Assembly (NCBI GenBank): GCA_030512295.1
Contig: JAULSR010000002.1
Coordinates: forward strand, 2,728,001-2,792,000
Direction of reading: 5' to 3'
From: Bombardia bombarda
Taxonomy: Eukaryota > Ascomycota > Sordariomycetes > Sordariales > Lasiosphaeriaceae
Length of the DNA: 64,000 bases
Below are positions 36,997 through 48,611 of this stretch, one piece after another; position 1 is the stretch's first letter, and the number at the start of each line of letters is the position of its first letter. The translations under genes and the position numbers were made by a program. Below the pieces are notes generated by a model. The model was not told where the DNA came from, did not search any database, and saw only the letters and a program-made list of their open reading frames with translations.

Positions 36997-38763
36997 CTAG
37001 TACCGCCGCTCATACTCTCCGCGGGGAGGATAAGGCTCTCTCGCGTATCCATCCCGAGGAGGGAACTCCGGTGGCGGAGGACCGCGACGGTCGTACGCGG
37101 CACGTCCATTAACGTACGGGTCAGGCGGGTAGTCTCGGGGCGCGCGGTAGGGATCCTCATAGCGACCACGAGGGGGGGCGTAATCGTCCACTGGACCACG
37201 TCGTGGAGGCGAGCGATAGCCCCCCTCCGATCATCGTAGTAGGGCTCCCTTCGTGAGGGCGGGCTTCGCTCACGATAGCCATCCCGATAGCCATCCCGGC
37301 GAGGGGGGCTGTAGCCGCGAGGAGGGCCACGTCGGTCATACTCATCAATCGGAGGCAGGTGAGGTCGGCGGGGGCCTGGAGACCGAGTACGAGCACGATC
37401 TCTCGGAATGTCAGGTTGGGTCTGGGGCGAATAAGTCAGCAATAGCCCTCAACGAGAGTGAGAGATTTCCTACATTAGCAACGCAAGTCACGCGCTGTCC
37501 CTTGAATTCACGACTGTCTAGCTTCTCCACGGCAGTTCTGAGGTCTGCCGCAGTCTCAAACTCAACAAAACTAAAGTACCAAAGGAGCAGATTAGCAAGC
37601 GGTTTCAAGCAAGGGTTGCAGAAGGAACGTACCCGTCGCCGTTGCCGTTTCGACCAGTCTCGGAGTAGACAACATCGAGACCAGACTGTCGGGCAAAGTC
37701 TTTGAGATCCTAAAGCCAGAAGTCCATGTAAGTCGAAGTCCAGGAGTTGGTGGCGGCGATGTCCAATGCGATAGAACCAGGAATTAAGTCCAGGATGCCA
37801 AGAGTGCCAGCAGGGTATGGATCCGGCTCGGGAGATTCTCCACCAGCTCAACAACAGCAACAACAACCAGCGAAAAGACGGTGAGTAGAATGGATGGACA
37901 AGGCGAATCACAATGAGGGAGCATAGTCATGGAGACAGGCCGACCAGGGAGGCAGCCAGCCCTATTCAACCAGACCTTGCTGTGGGAAGACGGATTACGT
38001 CCGGACGGGCAGGGCTGACCGGGCCAGAGACAGAGGGTGTCCATCTCGAGCCAGGGGAGTGTGGCCCGTTCCAAAAAAAATCTCATGGGGGAACATCCAT
38101 GTTTTTTATCCGTGGAGAAGGAAGTGGAAGGGTGAACAGACCTGCCAGCTGGTTTCATTCGGGAGTCCACTGATTTGCATACGATGCGGAGTGCGACGAG
38201 GACGCGGAGCGGCACTACGCTCGTGGGCGTTGAAGCCGGGGCCTGCTTCACGGTGGCGGGTGCCTCTTGCGAACTGGACGGTTAAGCGCTCGCCCATAAA
38301 GTCGGTTCCATCTTAAGTTACGATATTAGCCAGGGAACATGGTTGACCGAGGAGAGTGGGGGTCCATGGAGGTCCAAAACGTACGGAAGGCTGCAGAATA
38401 TCGGACGTCGGTTAGCAAATGCTGCGTTACTCAGATGGCAGTCAGAGAGGCGGGATAGATAAACCTACCAGGAACGACATCTCGGGCGTCCATAGGATCC
38501 TTGTACTCAACGAAACCGAAGCCGTTCATAAGCTTGATTTCGGTAATCTCGCCGGTGCCATGGGTAGCGAAATGAGCCTCAACATCGGCCTTGGTCGCTT
38601 TGGTGGGAGTCAGTATTCGACAACAGCAAGGAGCATGGGCCAAGAGTTGACGACATCGTGGGACGATGACGCGATGGTGGTGGTGACAGTCGCGCAACAG
38701 GACTGACTCACCACTCCGGGGCAGGTTGCCCAAGTACAGGCGGGTCGACGATACCTCAGTCAT
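36997..38763 (-). CDS. SR/Npl3-type RNA-binding protein with two RRMs and an RGG/RS-like tail
   Basis: Seven exons, complement(38712..38763, 38469..38597, 38385..38390, 38142..38311, 37633..37709, 37474..37570, 36997..37421). RRM1 has RLYLGNLP (RNP2) and GFGFVEYKD (RNP1); RRM2 has RMQISGLP and GFVEFETAA. The 6-nt third exon completes VPAFHGTDFMGERL, the expected loop of RRM1. The tail after about residue 180 is rich in Arg, Tyr, Pro, Gly and Asp (DEYDRRGPPRGYSPPRRDGY and similar). Such proteins bind pre-mRNA, regulate splicing and help export mRNA. The tail frame breaks at a run of six C on plus (37220-37225); one extra base restores Arg/Tyr/Pro-rich sequence to a stop at 36997, giving 318 aa. 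Without it the frame runs on to 36912 with a tail unlike the family. Intron 4 (37710-38141) is 432 nt, far longer than the others. Confidence 0.88.
38385..38390 (-). other. 6-nt micro-exon of the SR-type gene
   Basis: CCTTCC is flanked by TCTGCAG upstream and GTACGT downstream on the minus strand. Joined to ..CCT G before it and AT GGA ACC after it, it gives V-P-A-F-H-G-T-D-F-M-G, restoring the conserved RRM1 sequence. Skipping removes two codons without shifting the frame. Confidence 0.8.
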
Positions 38764-40135
38764 GGTGGGCAGGCGTTCCTGTGATTGAAGGACGTCAAGG
38801 AGGAGGAGGAGGAGGAGACGAGACGAGATGAGGCGTGGAGACAGCGATCAGGCTGTAGGTTTGATGGGTGGGGTTGGGGTAGCGGGCAGCTCAGCAGCAG
38901 CTCAGGTCTCGCGCCAAAGCCAATTCCCGTAGATGGGAGAGCCTCGCGTAGGTGGAAGGAAACGCTACAGCATGCAGCGTGCGATAACCGACTGCGCGTA
39001 TCAAATGTTAGTTGAGAATAATCGGGATGAGCGACTGTCGCGACCGAATAATGGCTTAGAGCTGCAAAAACGGGGATCTGTCCAGCTACGTATTGCGACA
39101 CACAAGGGGAGGGGTGGCTGGTGGTGGTGAGGTGGAAGAGGGAAAAAATGGAGAGGCCGTAGCTTGGGGTCACTGGGCGACAAGAAAGTGCACAAGGAGG
39201 GCAGGCAGAAGGCAGGCAAAAGGCAAACCACATCCATGAAGGGCGACGCGGGCGCACGCCCCACTTACGCCCACTCGCGCCCACTCGCGCCCACTCGCAG
39301 TCTCGCTAGCCCCAAGACGATGAAACGGACCAGCGAATCACAGTCCCGTATCGTCCTCGGCCCGCGCCAAGACCTCGCTCGTCCACAGACGGGGCGACAG
39401 GTGGGAACCCTGACCCTGGCTTGCCTGGGCCAGCAGCCAAGGCTCCCCCCAGAAAAGAAGCAACGCGCTGAGCTCGGCTGCTGAATGGCGGCACAAAATC
39501 CACCATCCATTTTTGAGCTTTTGAGCTCTTTGATCAGGTCCACAACAGGTCCATAGCTCCCAAACCGTTGCATGTGCCAATAGCTTTACATGCTTCTACA
39601 GCCCGTGAATACGGATAGAATATAACATCCATTACCCAAGCAGACAAGTATTGAATAAAATCCCATTATTAGTATTAACAACTACCTCTCTCCCCTCTTT
39701 CCCTCCATCTCATCCACCTCCTGCATCCCCTCATCTCCTCCCCTATCTTCCTCTCCCTCTCCCTCTCCCTCTCCTTCCCCATCTGCCACCCTCCGCATTC
39801 GCAGATTACATATGCAGCCAGATTCTAGACCTTGTCGCTGTCACCCACCAAATCTTGACAAGACCATTTCTTTCGACTTGCCCCGCATGTAACGACAACC
39901 CTTCAGCTGAGGTGGTGCCAGCCATGCAGCTTGCTTCACTTCTCTTGTCTGAGCCTCTTGTGTCTTTCACGATAGTAAGAACAACTAACCTGGTAACACA
40001 CAATCACACATACATACACACTCTTAGCAGACAAACGCCATTGCTATGCAACGAAAAGAGACCCTGCCAGCCCACCAGAAAAAAACACCACTCGTGTGCG
40101 TGTCTGCGTTGTTTCGATCATGTCCTTGTACTTCT
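38764..40135. other. Intergenic region between MDM1 end and SR-gene start
   Basis: Both flanking genes are on minus. It holds the promoter of the SR gene and the 3' UTR of MDM1. A tandem repeat with unit GCGCCCACTC (about four copies) lies at 39257-39300, and a CTCTCC-rich pyrimidine stretch at 39745-39780. A 403-codon plus-strand frame starting at 39651 is mostly antisense to MDM1 and is not a gene. Confidence 0.55.
39257..39300. repeat. Tandem repeat, 10-bp unit GCGCCCACTC
   Basis: About four near-identical copies upstream of the SR-type gene. Confidence 0.8.
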
Positions 40136-43100
40136 CTATTCATCAAACAGGATATCAATAACCTCGTCCAAGAATGTGAATGCGAGATGGGCACTAGATA
40201 GGAAAACGTCCGTTAGCAAGCATATCCCCCGTAAACATAAACAATCAAAACAAACTCACTTCAACCGCGAATTATTAAACGTCGCAAAAATCCTCCTACT
40301 CGCCGCCTGCGCATTCAACCTCCCCACCACACTCGCCGCCAGATCCGGCACCAGCGTAGCCAGCATCAGGCTCGCTTCCGTCCTCGTCCTTGCCTTCTGC
40401 GCCGCCGTCCTCGGCACCTTACTCTTCCCCATCATCTCCACCCCACCAGGCCACAGGCCCTCCCTTAACAACCCAATATATTTCAACACGGCCTCCTCCT
40501 GCAGCAGCACCCTGACGTTATCCCGGAGCTTCCTCTCGATCGTGCCGCCCAGCAGCTGGTGCAGCACCACCACCACCGCCCGCCCCCTCAACCAGTTGTT
40601 ACCCCGGTTCAGCTCAAACACCTCGAGGAAAATATCACAAATCGGCTTGACAAACGGCTCCAGCTCCTTGTTCTCAAACGCATTCAGCTCCGCCTCCGCC
40701 TCCGCCGCGCTCAGCCCCCCGCTCTCCTCGCCAACCGTCAGCGGCATCGTGTTGAGCTGGTTCGTAGCCGCCGCAATCAGGTTCTGCCCCGCGATCGACA
40801 GCTGGTCGAACACGGGGATGCTGCCGAGGATATCCTCCATGCCGTCCGCGACCGAGTCGTAGAGCCGCGTGATCATGTCCTTCTTGTCCTCCCGGTCCAT
40901 CAGGTCCTGGCCCTGTGGGTTGATAACACTTTGAGACAGAAAGGCGCGGAGGTCGCGGCTGCGGCAGACGTCCGGGAGGAGGAGCAGCTCGCGCAGATAC
41001 TTCTCCAGCGCGACGCGACGCTTCTGCAGGAACTCGCTCTGCAGCTTCATCACCATGCGTCGTCGAGGGAAGTCCAAGTTCCGGACCGACGGGTACCGCG
41101 ACCGCAGCTTTTGGTGCAGGTCCAGAAACTCACTGTAGCGCCGCGTGATGACCCATGTCGCGGCGGGCATCTTCTCGCCTGCGTTTCTTGACACTTCAAT
41201 GGCATACAGGGCAAACTCCTTTCCATCCTCTTCTCGCCCAACTTGTATAGACTTGATTTTGATCATAGACCGGCCGTACAGACTATTGTCACTCTCCTGA
41301 ATGACATACTGCTGCCTCTGTAGTTCTTTTCGACGGATCTCTCGTCCTAAACTTGCCTTGGACTTTCGGAGAATCCTTAATTCTGCAGTATTGTTGGTCA
41401 ACTCCGCCTTGCGCAACAGAGAATCTATCACAGCATCCTGAGTAACCAGTCTATCAATGTCGTTAGACAAAACAGTAATTGCTTCAGCCAGGCCAAGGTC
41501 ACCAGGCGCAGCCTCATGCACCGCATCGGCATCTTCGTCATTCTTGTTCTCATCAGAGTCCTCTCGCTCATCAGAGAGAAACCTCTCCTCATCGCCAAAC
41601 AGATCATTGTCGACAAAGACTCCGATACGCGATGCAGCGCTCACCAGGCCTAAAGATGCCAAACTAGGCTTGTCTTGCTCCTTTAAATGCTGCAAATGCT
41701 GCTGTGGTTGCGGTTGCGGTTGCCGAGTCACATCAAGCGACCCGCGACTGGACCGCGGTATGTCAACTGAGCCACGATTCGATCGCGGCACCTCGGTCGA
41801 GTCTCGTTTAGAGTCGACATCTGGCGAGGAGAAGATGCTGGAGCCCGCTTCAACATCGTGGCTGAAAAGCGATTCCCGCAGATCCTCAGCCGTGGGCGGC
41901 TGACTATCCTCCATGATATTATTCAGCGCTTTCTCCATCGCCTGGACCACATGGTTGTCCGGCACTGGCGCGCCGACTTCCTGGTCGAGGCTTTGCACAG
42001 AATCAGCTAGTCCATCATCCCCAGCGTCATCATCATCAAACAATGGGGTGGGAGAATCTTCGTCCATGGATGGGCGCGAGATCTCAAAGCCATTGCTGCC
42101 GTTAACATTCAAGGCTTTGAGGTCCGAGGTTGACCCAGACCGCCTGTTGTGAACGCCGGCATGGAGCCTTGGGGCAAGGCGCGAAACAGGGGTTGGCTTC
42201 ATAATGTGCGATGATGACCGAGTAAGTGACGATGCCCTGGATGACTGACCACCACCGCTGGGGCTGACGCTGACAGCTGGTACTGCTTTATTTTTGGATG
42301 CCTCCTCAGAAGCTAAAGCTTTGTAGAATAAATCTGATCTCTTGAAGTTATGGAGGTGTTTCGCCCGCATCTCCTCGAGAACTGCGCTCTGTGCACGCAA
42401 AATCGCTCTCCGCGCCCTGTAATACTGCTCTGGCTTCGCAGCCTTTCCGGCTCTGAGAAAATCTTGTATAGTACGTATTGACGATTGCGGAACCTTAAGT
42501 TCGGGCTTAGAAAGATATGCAGCCTCAATCTGGGCAATATCAAGCCGATCCGTTTCTGTCCATGGGGGAAGCTGCAACGGAAGCTGCTCTCCCTCTGGTC
42601 CATCATCTTCAAGCGGGTTCCGGAAGCGGCCATCCACGACGAGCCAGAACTGCACCAGGGGCATAAGCCCCTGTCGATCCATGAACTCCATGAAATAAGA
42701 CAGACCGGAAGTGTCGCGAAGCAACTCGGTGAGAGATGCGTTTTCCAGACGAGACACGCCCGACGATGATGCCACGCTCGTTGTCGACGTCTGAGGGAGC
42801 GTGCGTCGATCCCCGCCTGCTGCTAAATGCTGGACCTTCTGGTCTAGCAACTTCTTCCCCATTTCCAGTCGACGCAAGTAGATCTGATCCACATTCTCCT
42901 GCTGCGAGTCCTTCTTGAGCTGACTGGCGACTTCGCTGCGGAACCGCCGCGCGTCAGAGAGGTTATTCAGTTTCCTGACCGCCCGAATAAACTTTTCAAA
43001 CTTTCTCTCGCTGTCTGTGGGTGTCAGTCGAGGAAACAACATGGGCTTGGCGACTCTCGGGGCCGGCGAGGCGTGCTCATCGAGAGCCGCGCGCAGCTTC

Positions 43101-43993
43101 CGGACCGTCGAGCGATCCTGAAGCATGCTCCGGCCGTAGTTCTCCATCAGCTGGTTCCAGGTATCAGGGTCGGCCAGCATCTGCATGACAGGAAACATAA
43201 CAGCGCAGGCGGTGATCTCGCGGATGATTGTCGACACAGCCCTCGAGGCTAGCAGATTCGCCGGCAGGACCTTTGGTAAGATCTTGGACATGACCTTTCT
43301 CAGATAGTCCTGCTGCGTCGTTTTTGTGTCGGAAAACGACAGGCTCGCGGCTGGATGCAGCTTACCCTCCTTGTACTTGGACGCTATTGCCAGGTCCAGC
43401 TCCTCCGTCTCGGTGACCGACCGGTTCAGCTTGCGCCCCCTGATGGAGCGCTCGGCATCGTAGAAGTCGCGGAAATGGGCCGTCATGACGGGCACCAGGC
43501 GAGTGGTCAGCACCTCGGCGAGATCGACGTCGCCCAGCCGCTCTCGGATTCTCAAGAGCGCACATCGTATCGCCTTGTCGACCTCGTTGGTGAAGCACGG
43601 GTTCTCGCTAATCTTGGAGTACCACACGTCGATGAAGTCGCGGATGATGAAGCCGAGCACCTCGTCGAGTGCAGCCTCGACCTTGGCGGATTCGGGGCAC
43701 AGCACCGTCTTCTTGTAGGTCTGGCGCCGTCGCAGGGCAGCGAGCTCATTCCGCCAGGCGTCGGGGCCGAGGAAGGCTGCTCTATTCGGTCTCGGGTTTC
43801 TGGCTGGTTTTTGGTGCTGGGGGCCGCGGGAGGTCAGGACGATGAGGGCGAGAAGCGCAGCGACAGCGACGAGCAGGCCAGTAACGAAGGCGTAGCCGGC
43901 CCAGCGCAGGGCGGGAAACCAATTGACGGCATATCCCCAGGCGATGAAGCACGCAATACCGCCAAACGCTATGTCTCTCCCTTGAAGGGCCAT
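40136..43993 (-). CDS. MDM1: Mdm1/sorting-nexin (SNX13/14/25-like) ER-vacuole tether: TM-PXA-RGS-PX-nexin C
   Basis: Two exons, complement(40260..43993, 40136..40193), give 1263 aa. The 66-nt intron removes a false stop and adds a short last exon ending in LDEVIDILFDE. Domains in order: two N-terminal membrane segments (about residues 9-60), PXA (about 100-280), RGS (about 418-548, with SLTELLRDTSGLSYFMEFMD), a long disordered Ser/Asp-rich linker, PX (about 900-1020, with TRRYSEFLDLHQKLRSRYP and DFPRRR for phosphoinositide binding), and nexin C (about 1110-1190). Mdm1 sits in the ER membrane and binds vacuole lipids by its PX domain, forming nucleus-vacuole junctions involved in lipid metabolism. 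All expected domains are intact. It is divergent from TRM8. Confidence 0.95.
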
Positions 43994-44696
43994 AGTCTAC
44001 GGCGGGCATTTGGCGGCTGTCGTCGCCGCATGTTTTGTCGCTAGGTCGCTACGTTAATAGTTCGGGGGGTGGTAGGTTATCGATAGCGGAGCGACGCCGC
44101 GTCAGAGTGGTTCCAGCTTAGGTAGGTTGATTATGCCGTGCAACTTAGCTTTCATGGACCTATGGCAGGGGTCCATGCTGCCCCCGGGTTGCAGCTGGTC
44201 CTCCTGTCACACTGTCACAAGGACGTACCTACGCCTGCGCACGCGACGCGATGCCTCGATTGGCATCGTAAGTAACAGACAGAGACAAGTGTGGTCCTTA
44301 TTATTGGGCTTGTTCAGACATTTGTTTGATACCTCAAATTCAGATAACCTTGTTTATGCCGAAGTATGTCGGCCTCTGTCTTGTCTAAACAAGCTGGCTA
44401 GCCTGCTCAGGGGTACCGACCCACGACATGCCACTGAGAGCTGGGCCCACGGAGAAGGTCGGCTCGAACAACCCTAACCCCCATTCTCAAACCCCACGCC
44501 AACCAATCCCTGTCTGCTAGTACAATATACATGAACCAGACTTTATAGTGGGGTATTTCGACTTTTGGAGCTGCTTCTGATTGATTCAGATGAACTTTCA
44601 ACATTTCACTTTTACAGAAGTTGCTCCCCGTCAACCTCACCAAACCTGCCTTAATGCTGCAGCTTTTTGCTTCTCATAAAGACCATTTATATAAAA
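43994..44696. other. Divergent promoter region MDM1/TRM8
   Basis: The 0.7 kb between two divergent housekeeping genes holds both promoters. An AGGT tract lies at 44118-44126. No other gene is seen. Confidence 0.6.
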
Positions 44697-45779
44697 ATGG
44701 TCGACTCCAAGAAGGACAAGCGCCAAAAGCGCGAGGAGTACCGGGCAGCGCTGCATCAAGATGACACAACTGAGCTGCCGCGCAAGAAGTTTTATCGCCA
44801 GAGGGCTCACGCCAACCCCTTTTCCGACCACCAGCTCATCTAGTGAGATATAATCCCACTTCCCTGCCTCAGTGATCCCTTCTCTCAAAGCTTAGTAACC
44901 AACCACTTCTACAGCCCTCCAAGCCCAGACCAGATGGACTGGTCTTTGATGTATCCCGCCTATGTGGTAGAGGATGACAAGCCCGCAGACTCAGAAGACA
45001 CAGCAATGGCGGCCCCCGGGGCTGAGACCGAGGCTCAGTCAAGTGATGAACTAGTCTCCTCAACCGAGCCCAAGAGGTTAAGCAAAGAAGTCGAGGTAGC
45101 AGACATCGGCTGCGGATTCGGCGGTCTTCTCATCGCCCTCGCACCAGTCATGCCCGACACTCTGATATTAGGTTCGTAAAGAACGAGTGTCCTTCCTCTC
45201 TTCACTAACCAACCATCCTAACGCCCCCCAGGCCTCGAAATCCGCGTCTCCGTAACCCAATACGTAGTCGACCGCATCAAGGCCCTGCGCGCCCAAAACG
45301 AGCTCGCCCCCGAATCCAACCCAAACAGCTACAACAACATCGCCTGCCTGCGCGCCAACACCATGAAGTTCCTGCCCAACTTCTTCCGCAAGTTCCAGCT
45401 CTCCAGAATCTTCATCTGCTTCCCCGACCCGCACTTCAAGGCCCGCAAGCACAAGCAGCGCATCGTCTCGCCCACGCTCAACTCCGAGTACGCCTACGCC
45501 CTGCGCCCCGGCGGCATCGTCTACACCATCACCGACGTGCCCGACCTGCACCACTGGATGGTGCAGCACTTTGACGCCCACCGCTCCTTTGAGCGCGTCT
45601 CGGACGAGGACCAGAACGCGGACCCGTGCGTCGCCATCATGCGCACCGAGACTGAGGAGGGGAAAAAGGTAGAGAGGCATAGTGGGCAAAAGTATGTTGC
45701 TTGCTTCCGGAGGCTGGAGGATCCTCCGTTTGAGGAGGCGGAGGCTGAGGCGGAGGCGGAGAAGAAGGTGGAGGAGTAG
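44697..45779 (+). CDS. TRM8: tRNA (guanine-N7-)-methyltransferase catalytic subunit Trm8
   Basis: Three exons, 44697-44842, 44915-45171 and 45232-45779, give 316 aa. The first junction builds QLIYPPSPDQMDW, the conserved start of the fold. SAM-binding motif I is ADIGCGFGGLL. FICFPDPHFKARKHKQRIV is the signature of the TrmB/Trm8 family, and LHHWMVQHF and SGQKYVACFRR follow in the usual order. The enzyme places m7G at position 46 in the variable loop of many tRNAs, with the WD-repeat partner Trm82, which is not in this window. An acidic low-complexity insert of about 40 residues precedes motif I, and the C-terminus ends in Glu/Ala repeats. Confidence 0.96.
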
Positions 45780-46902
45780 AGTAGAGTGGAAGGAAGGGGG
45801 GAAGAGGGGGCCTGGGAAACCCATGTAGCGATACCCACAAACGGCAGCAGAATTAATGAGATAAAAACTCATTCTTTTCTCAACAGATTTATTCTCGGAT
45901 GCGATGGTAAGATCGACCAAGGGTATCATGACTACCATATAATGGTATAGGTTGAAATGTGACAATGTACAGTGACCACCATGGTCGGATTAATTTCGCA
46001 CCTCACTAAGATGACAGGTAAATCGTAGATCAACCACTATCCAGCAGCAGAGTCAAGGCCAAGATAGTACAATATAAGGAAAAAAGGTTGTGATGCAAAT
46101 ATTCTTTGGTGCCTCTGAAACGCATCCTTGTGGTATAGAATAGACGTAATGTCATGAAAGAATACCAGCTAGTCTAATAAATCTATGCTCTTGTCGTCCA
46201 GACCCCGTGCCGATCAGGATTTCAAAATCTCTAGCAGCTACGCCATGCAGTATAGATCGCCCCATTACCTATACGAATTAGGCTTACGCTATAGAAATTA
46301 GTGATCTCGTAAAAGAATAAAAGTAAATACAAAAGGCACGAAAAGAAGTAGCAGTAAGGGGGAAATCAACGTCTGACTTGGATAACGAAATGTACTGAAT
46401 ATAACATCTGGATATCTGAGGTGCGATTCCATTCATTCATCCGACCATCTCTTTGGGAGCAAGCCATCTTAAAACAAGAACAAAAGAGAAAAGAAAAGAT
46501 AGATCCTTTGAACGCCAAATGCAGTTGTACGCCGGGACGATGATCATGCTCGACTGGGGGGAATACGGACCGTCATAGCAACCACTATTGAAAGTCAATA
46601 CCTTCGACCCCCTTTTACTCCCCGACGTCATGCTTCGACAAATGTCAAAAGAAAAGAAATAAAAACAGAAAGAAAAGACCAAATCAAACAAGCCACCACA
46701 TGCCCAATATTCTCTCCAGGAACTTGCTCCCCGTCATGCCATCATTAAGAGAAAAGCGGATGGTATGTGTAAGTGAAGGCAAGGTAATTCAAGCCCAATC
46801 GCTTGCTTGCCGTGGGCTGAAGGGAAGAAAGGGTGTAAAAGGTGGTCATAATGTACAAAAATCCCAGCTGAAGCCAACAAAAATCAAGCGTGAGCCAGCC
46901 AC
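45780..46902. other. Convergent 3' region TRM8/bHLH
   Basis: It lies between two convergent gene ends. AT-rich, with several AATAAA-like sequences; probably two 3' UTRs and a spacer. No gene is seen. Confidence 0.5.
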
Positions 46903-48611
46903 TTAACAGAATCCTCTCGGGTCAAAGAGTGATCTGCTATAGTTGGGCATTTGGTACGATGCACGCGCCGTCGCATTAAGAAGCTGTTCGAATGCCTGTA
47001 GCCTCCGGGAGAGTTCGATATGCTCTTGCGCAATCATCTTGTTTTTTCGTTCGAGGAACTGGATGTACTCGGTCGCTTTTGTAAGAATTGTGCCCTGCAC
47101 CAACCGTCTAGTCAGCATGTCTTCTTTTCTCTGTCTCAGACGATCCCTCATAAAATAATCCTGGACGCAACCGACCTTGCTCACTTTTGCCGTCCTCGAC
47201 GGTTGTGATCCATCATCGTCTCCTCCATTTTCAGATATGGTATGGAGAGCCGGAACTGCATCCCGTAGCTCCGCAATCTTGTCCTTCAGGTTTGTCCGGT
47301 ACTTCCTCTCAATATCATTGTGTGCTGTCCGATCGCCCAGTTTTGCGGCATTTGCGGCATTTGCGGCGTCTCTCGCTCCTTTTGCCGCCCTATCGCTCAT
47401 GCTATCTTGCCTATGGGGTTGATTTGCCGGCATCGGTCGAGAATGAGAAGCAGAGAACTGTGGCGAGGATAACGGATCTGACATTTGAGTCATGCTGGAG
47501 CCTCCCATGCTACCCATACCGAACGTTGGATTGAACCCCGAAGTCATTCCGCTACCGAAGCTGAGGTTGAGGTTCGAGCCGAGGCCTCCCATGCTGGGTC
47601 CGGGATTCATGGCAATGGCAATCAGCCGTCTTTGCTCGGCTTCGTTCAATGCGGGACTATTGAGGCCAATGAGGGAATCCATACGTAGTCCCGGTTGCGG
47701 CCTTTCCCAACTCAGGGGTGTCGAGTACAGACCTTCGCGCGGTGGTATGTCTTGAGGAGGGGCAGTCTCTATTTTTGCAAGGTGCTCAGCAAGGTTTATT
47801 GACGACAGACCCCCATCCTCGTCTGAAAGGGCATTCTCTAGGGCATCATCGTCAACGTCAATGTAATCTTCGGGTTTTATCGCACCTTCTGCCCCATATG
47901 ACGATGCCGCATCCGTAGCATGTGCAGTACTCATTGATCTTCATAAGAGTTAGTTTTACTTGGCGCCGTTTCGAAATATGATGACTGAAATCAGGGCGAT
48001 CTCTAGTGAACCAGTACTTACCCTTGCCTTGAAGGAGCTCTCCCTTTGCTCTTTGATGCTCTCCTGGGCGGAGGCGCAAAGTCCTCTTGGATATCCTCAA
48101 GGGACCCCTCGTTGTCGAATTCCATCCAATACTCGGCTGAATCAAAGGGTGTTGCATCGGCGCTTAGTCTAGACCGTTTCCTCTCACGCCCGTGTCCCTC
48201 TTTCTTTCTAGGTGCTCTTGAAGGCAGACCTTGCACTGTCGGACTGCTGAACATGGGTTGACGTGTAGTTGGAGAAGAGTTAGCCGACACATTTGGCAGT
48301 CCATTTTGTGGAGCAGACGGGTGATGAGCAATGGACCCAAACGACATCGGCGCCGGCGCCGTTGAAGATGTGCTCGACTGGCCCGTTTCGACGTTCAATC
48401 CTTGCGCTGTGTTCCATGTTGCGGACGAATAGGCAGAAGACCCCCCACCCAGGGTGAAGGTCTGATCAACTGAATTGACCGTCTGGAAAACGTTAGCAAG
48501 TGAGCAGCCGACGGTTACGCTGAGAGTAAACCCAAGAACTAGTTAAACACCCCTTACCTGATTGTTAGGAACTGAAAAGAACTCGAGATGTCTAAGTGTA
48601 TTAGGATCCAT
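46903..48611 (-). CDS. bHLH transcription factor, SREBP-like (Hms1/sah-2 type, no membrane segment)
   Basis: Four exons, complement(48558..48611, 48022..48482, 47176..47938, 46903..47094), give 489 aa starting MDPNTLRHLEFF. The basic region HNDIERKYRTNLKDKI has the Tyr characteristic of SREBP-type bHLH proteins, which lets them bind sterol-response-type as well as E-box sites. Helix 2 and a leucine-zipper-like region follow as TILTKATEYIQFLERKNK and HIELSRRLQAFEQLL. No C-terminal membrane helices are present, so it is not the membrane-released SREBP precursor but resembles the soluble Hms1/SrbB group. A nuclear basic cluster RKKEGHGRERKRSR is near residue 120, and N- and C-flanks are Ser/Gly/Met-rich. 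The third intron (47095-47175) is 81 nt, has donor GTCGGT and no in-frame stop, so retention would insert 27 residues in the HLH loop. Confidence 0.9.
47095..47175 (-). other. Stop-free in-frame intron within the HLH loop
   Basis: Donor GTCGGT (weak), branch-like GCTGACT, acceptor GTGCAG. Removal gives KVSKGTILTKATEYI, the conserved sequence; retention keeps the frame and adds 27 residues rich in Arg and Asp. Confidence 0.75.

Noticed and set aside
39651..40862. 403-codon plus-strand open frame
   Set aside because: Much of it is antisense to MDM1 and the rest is low-complexity Ser/Pro/Leu; no domain.
45168..45965. 265-codon minus-strand frame over TRM8
   Set aside because: Antisense to the conserved methyltransferase exon; no family resemblance.
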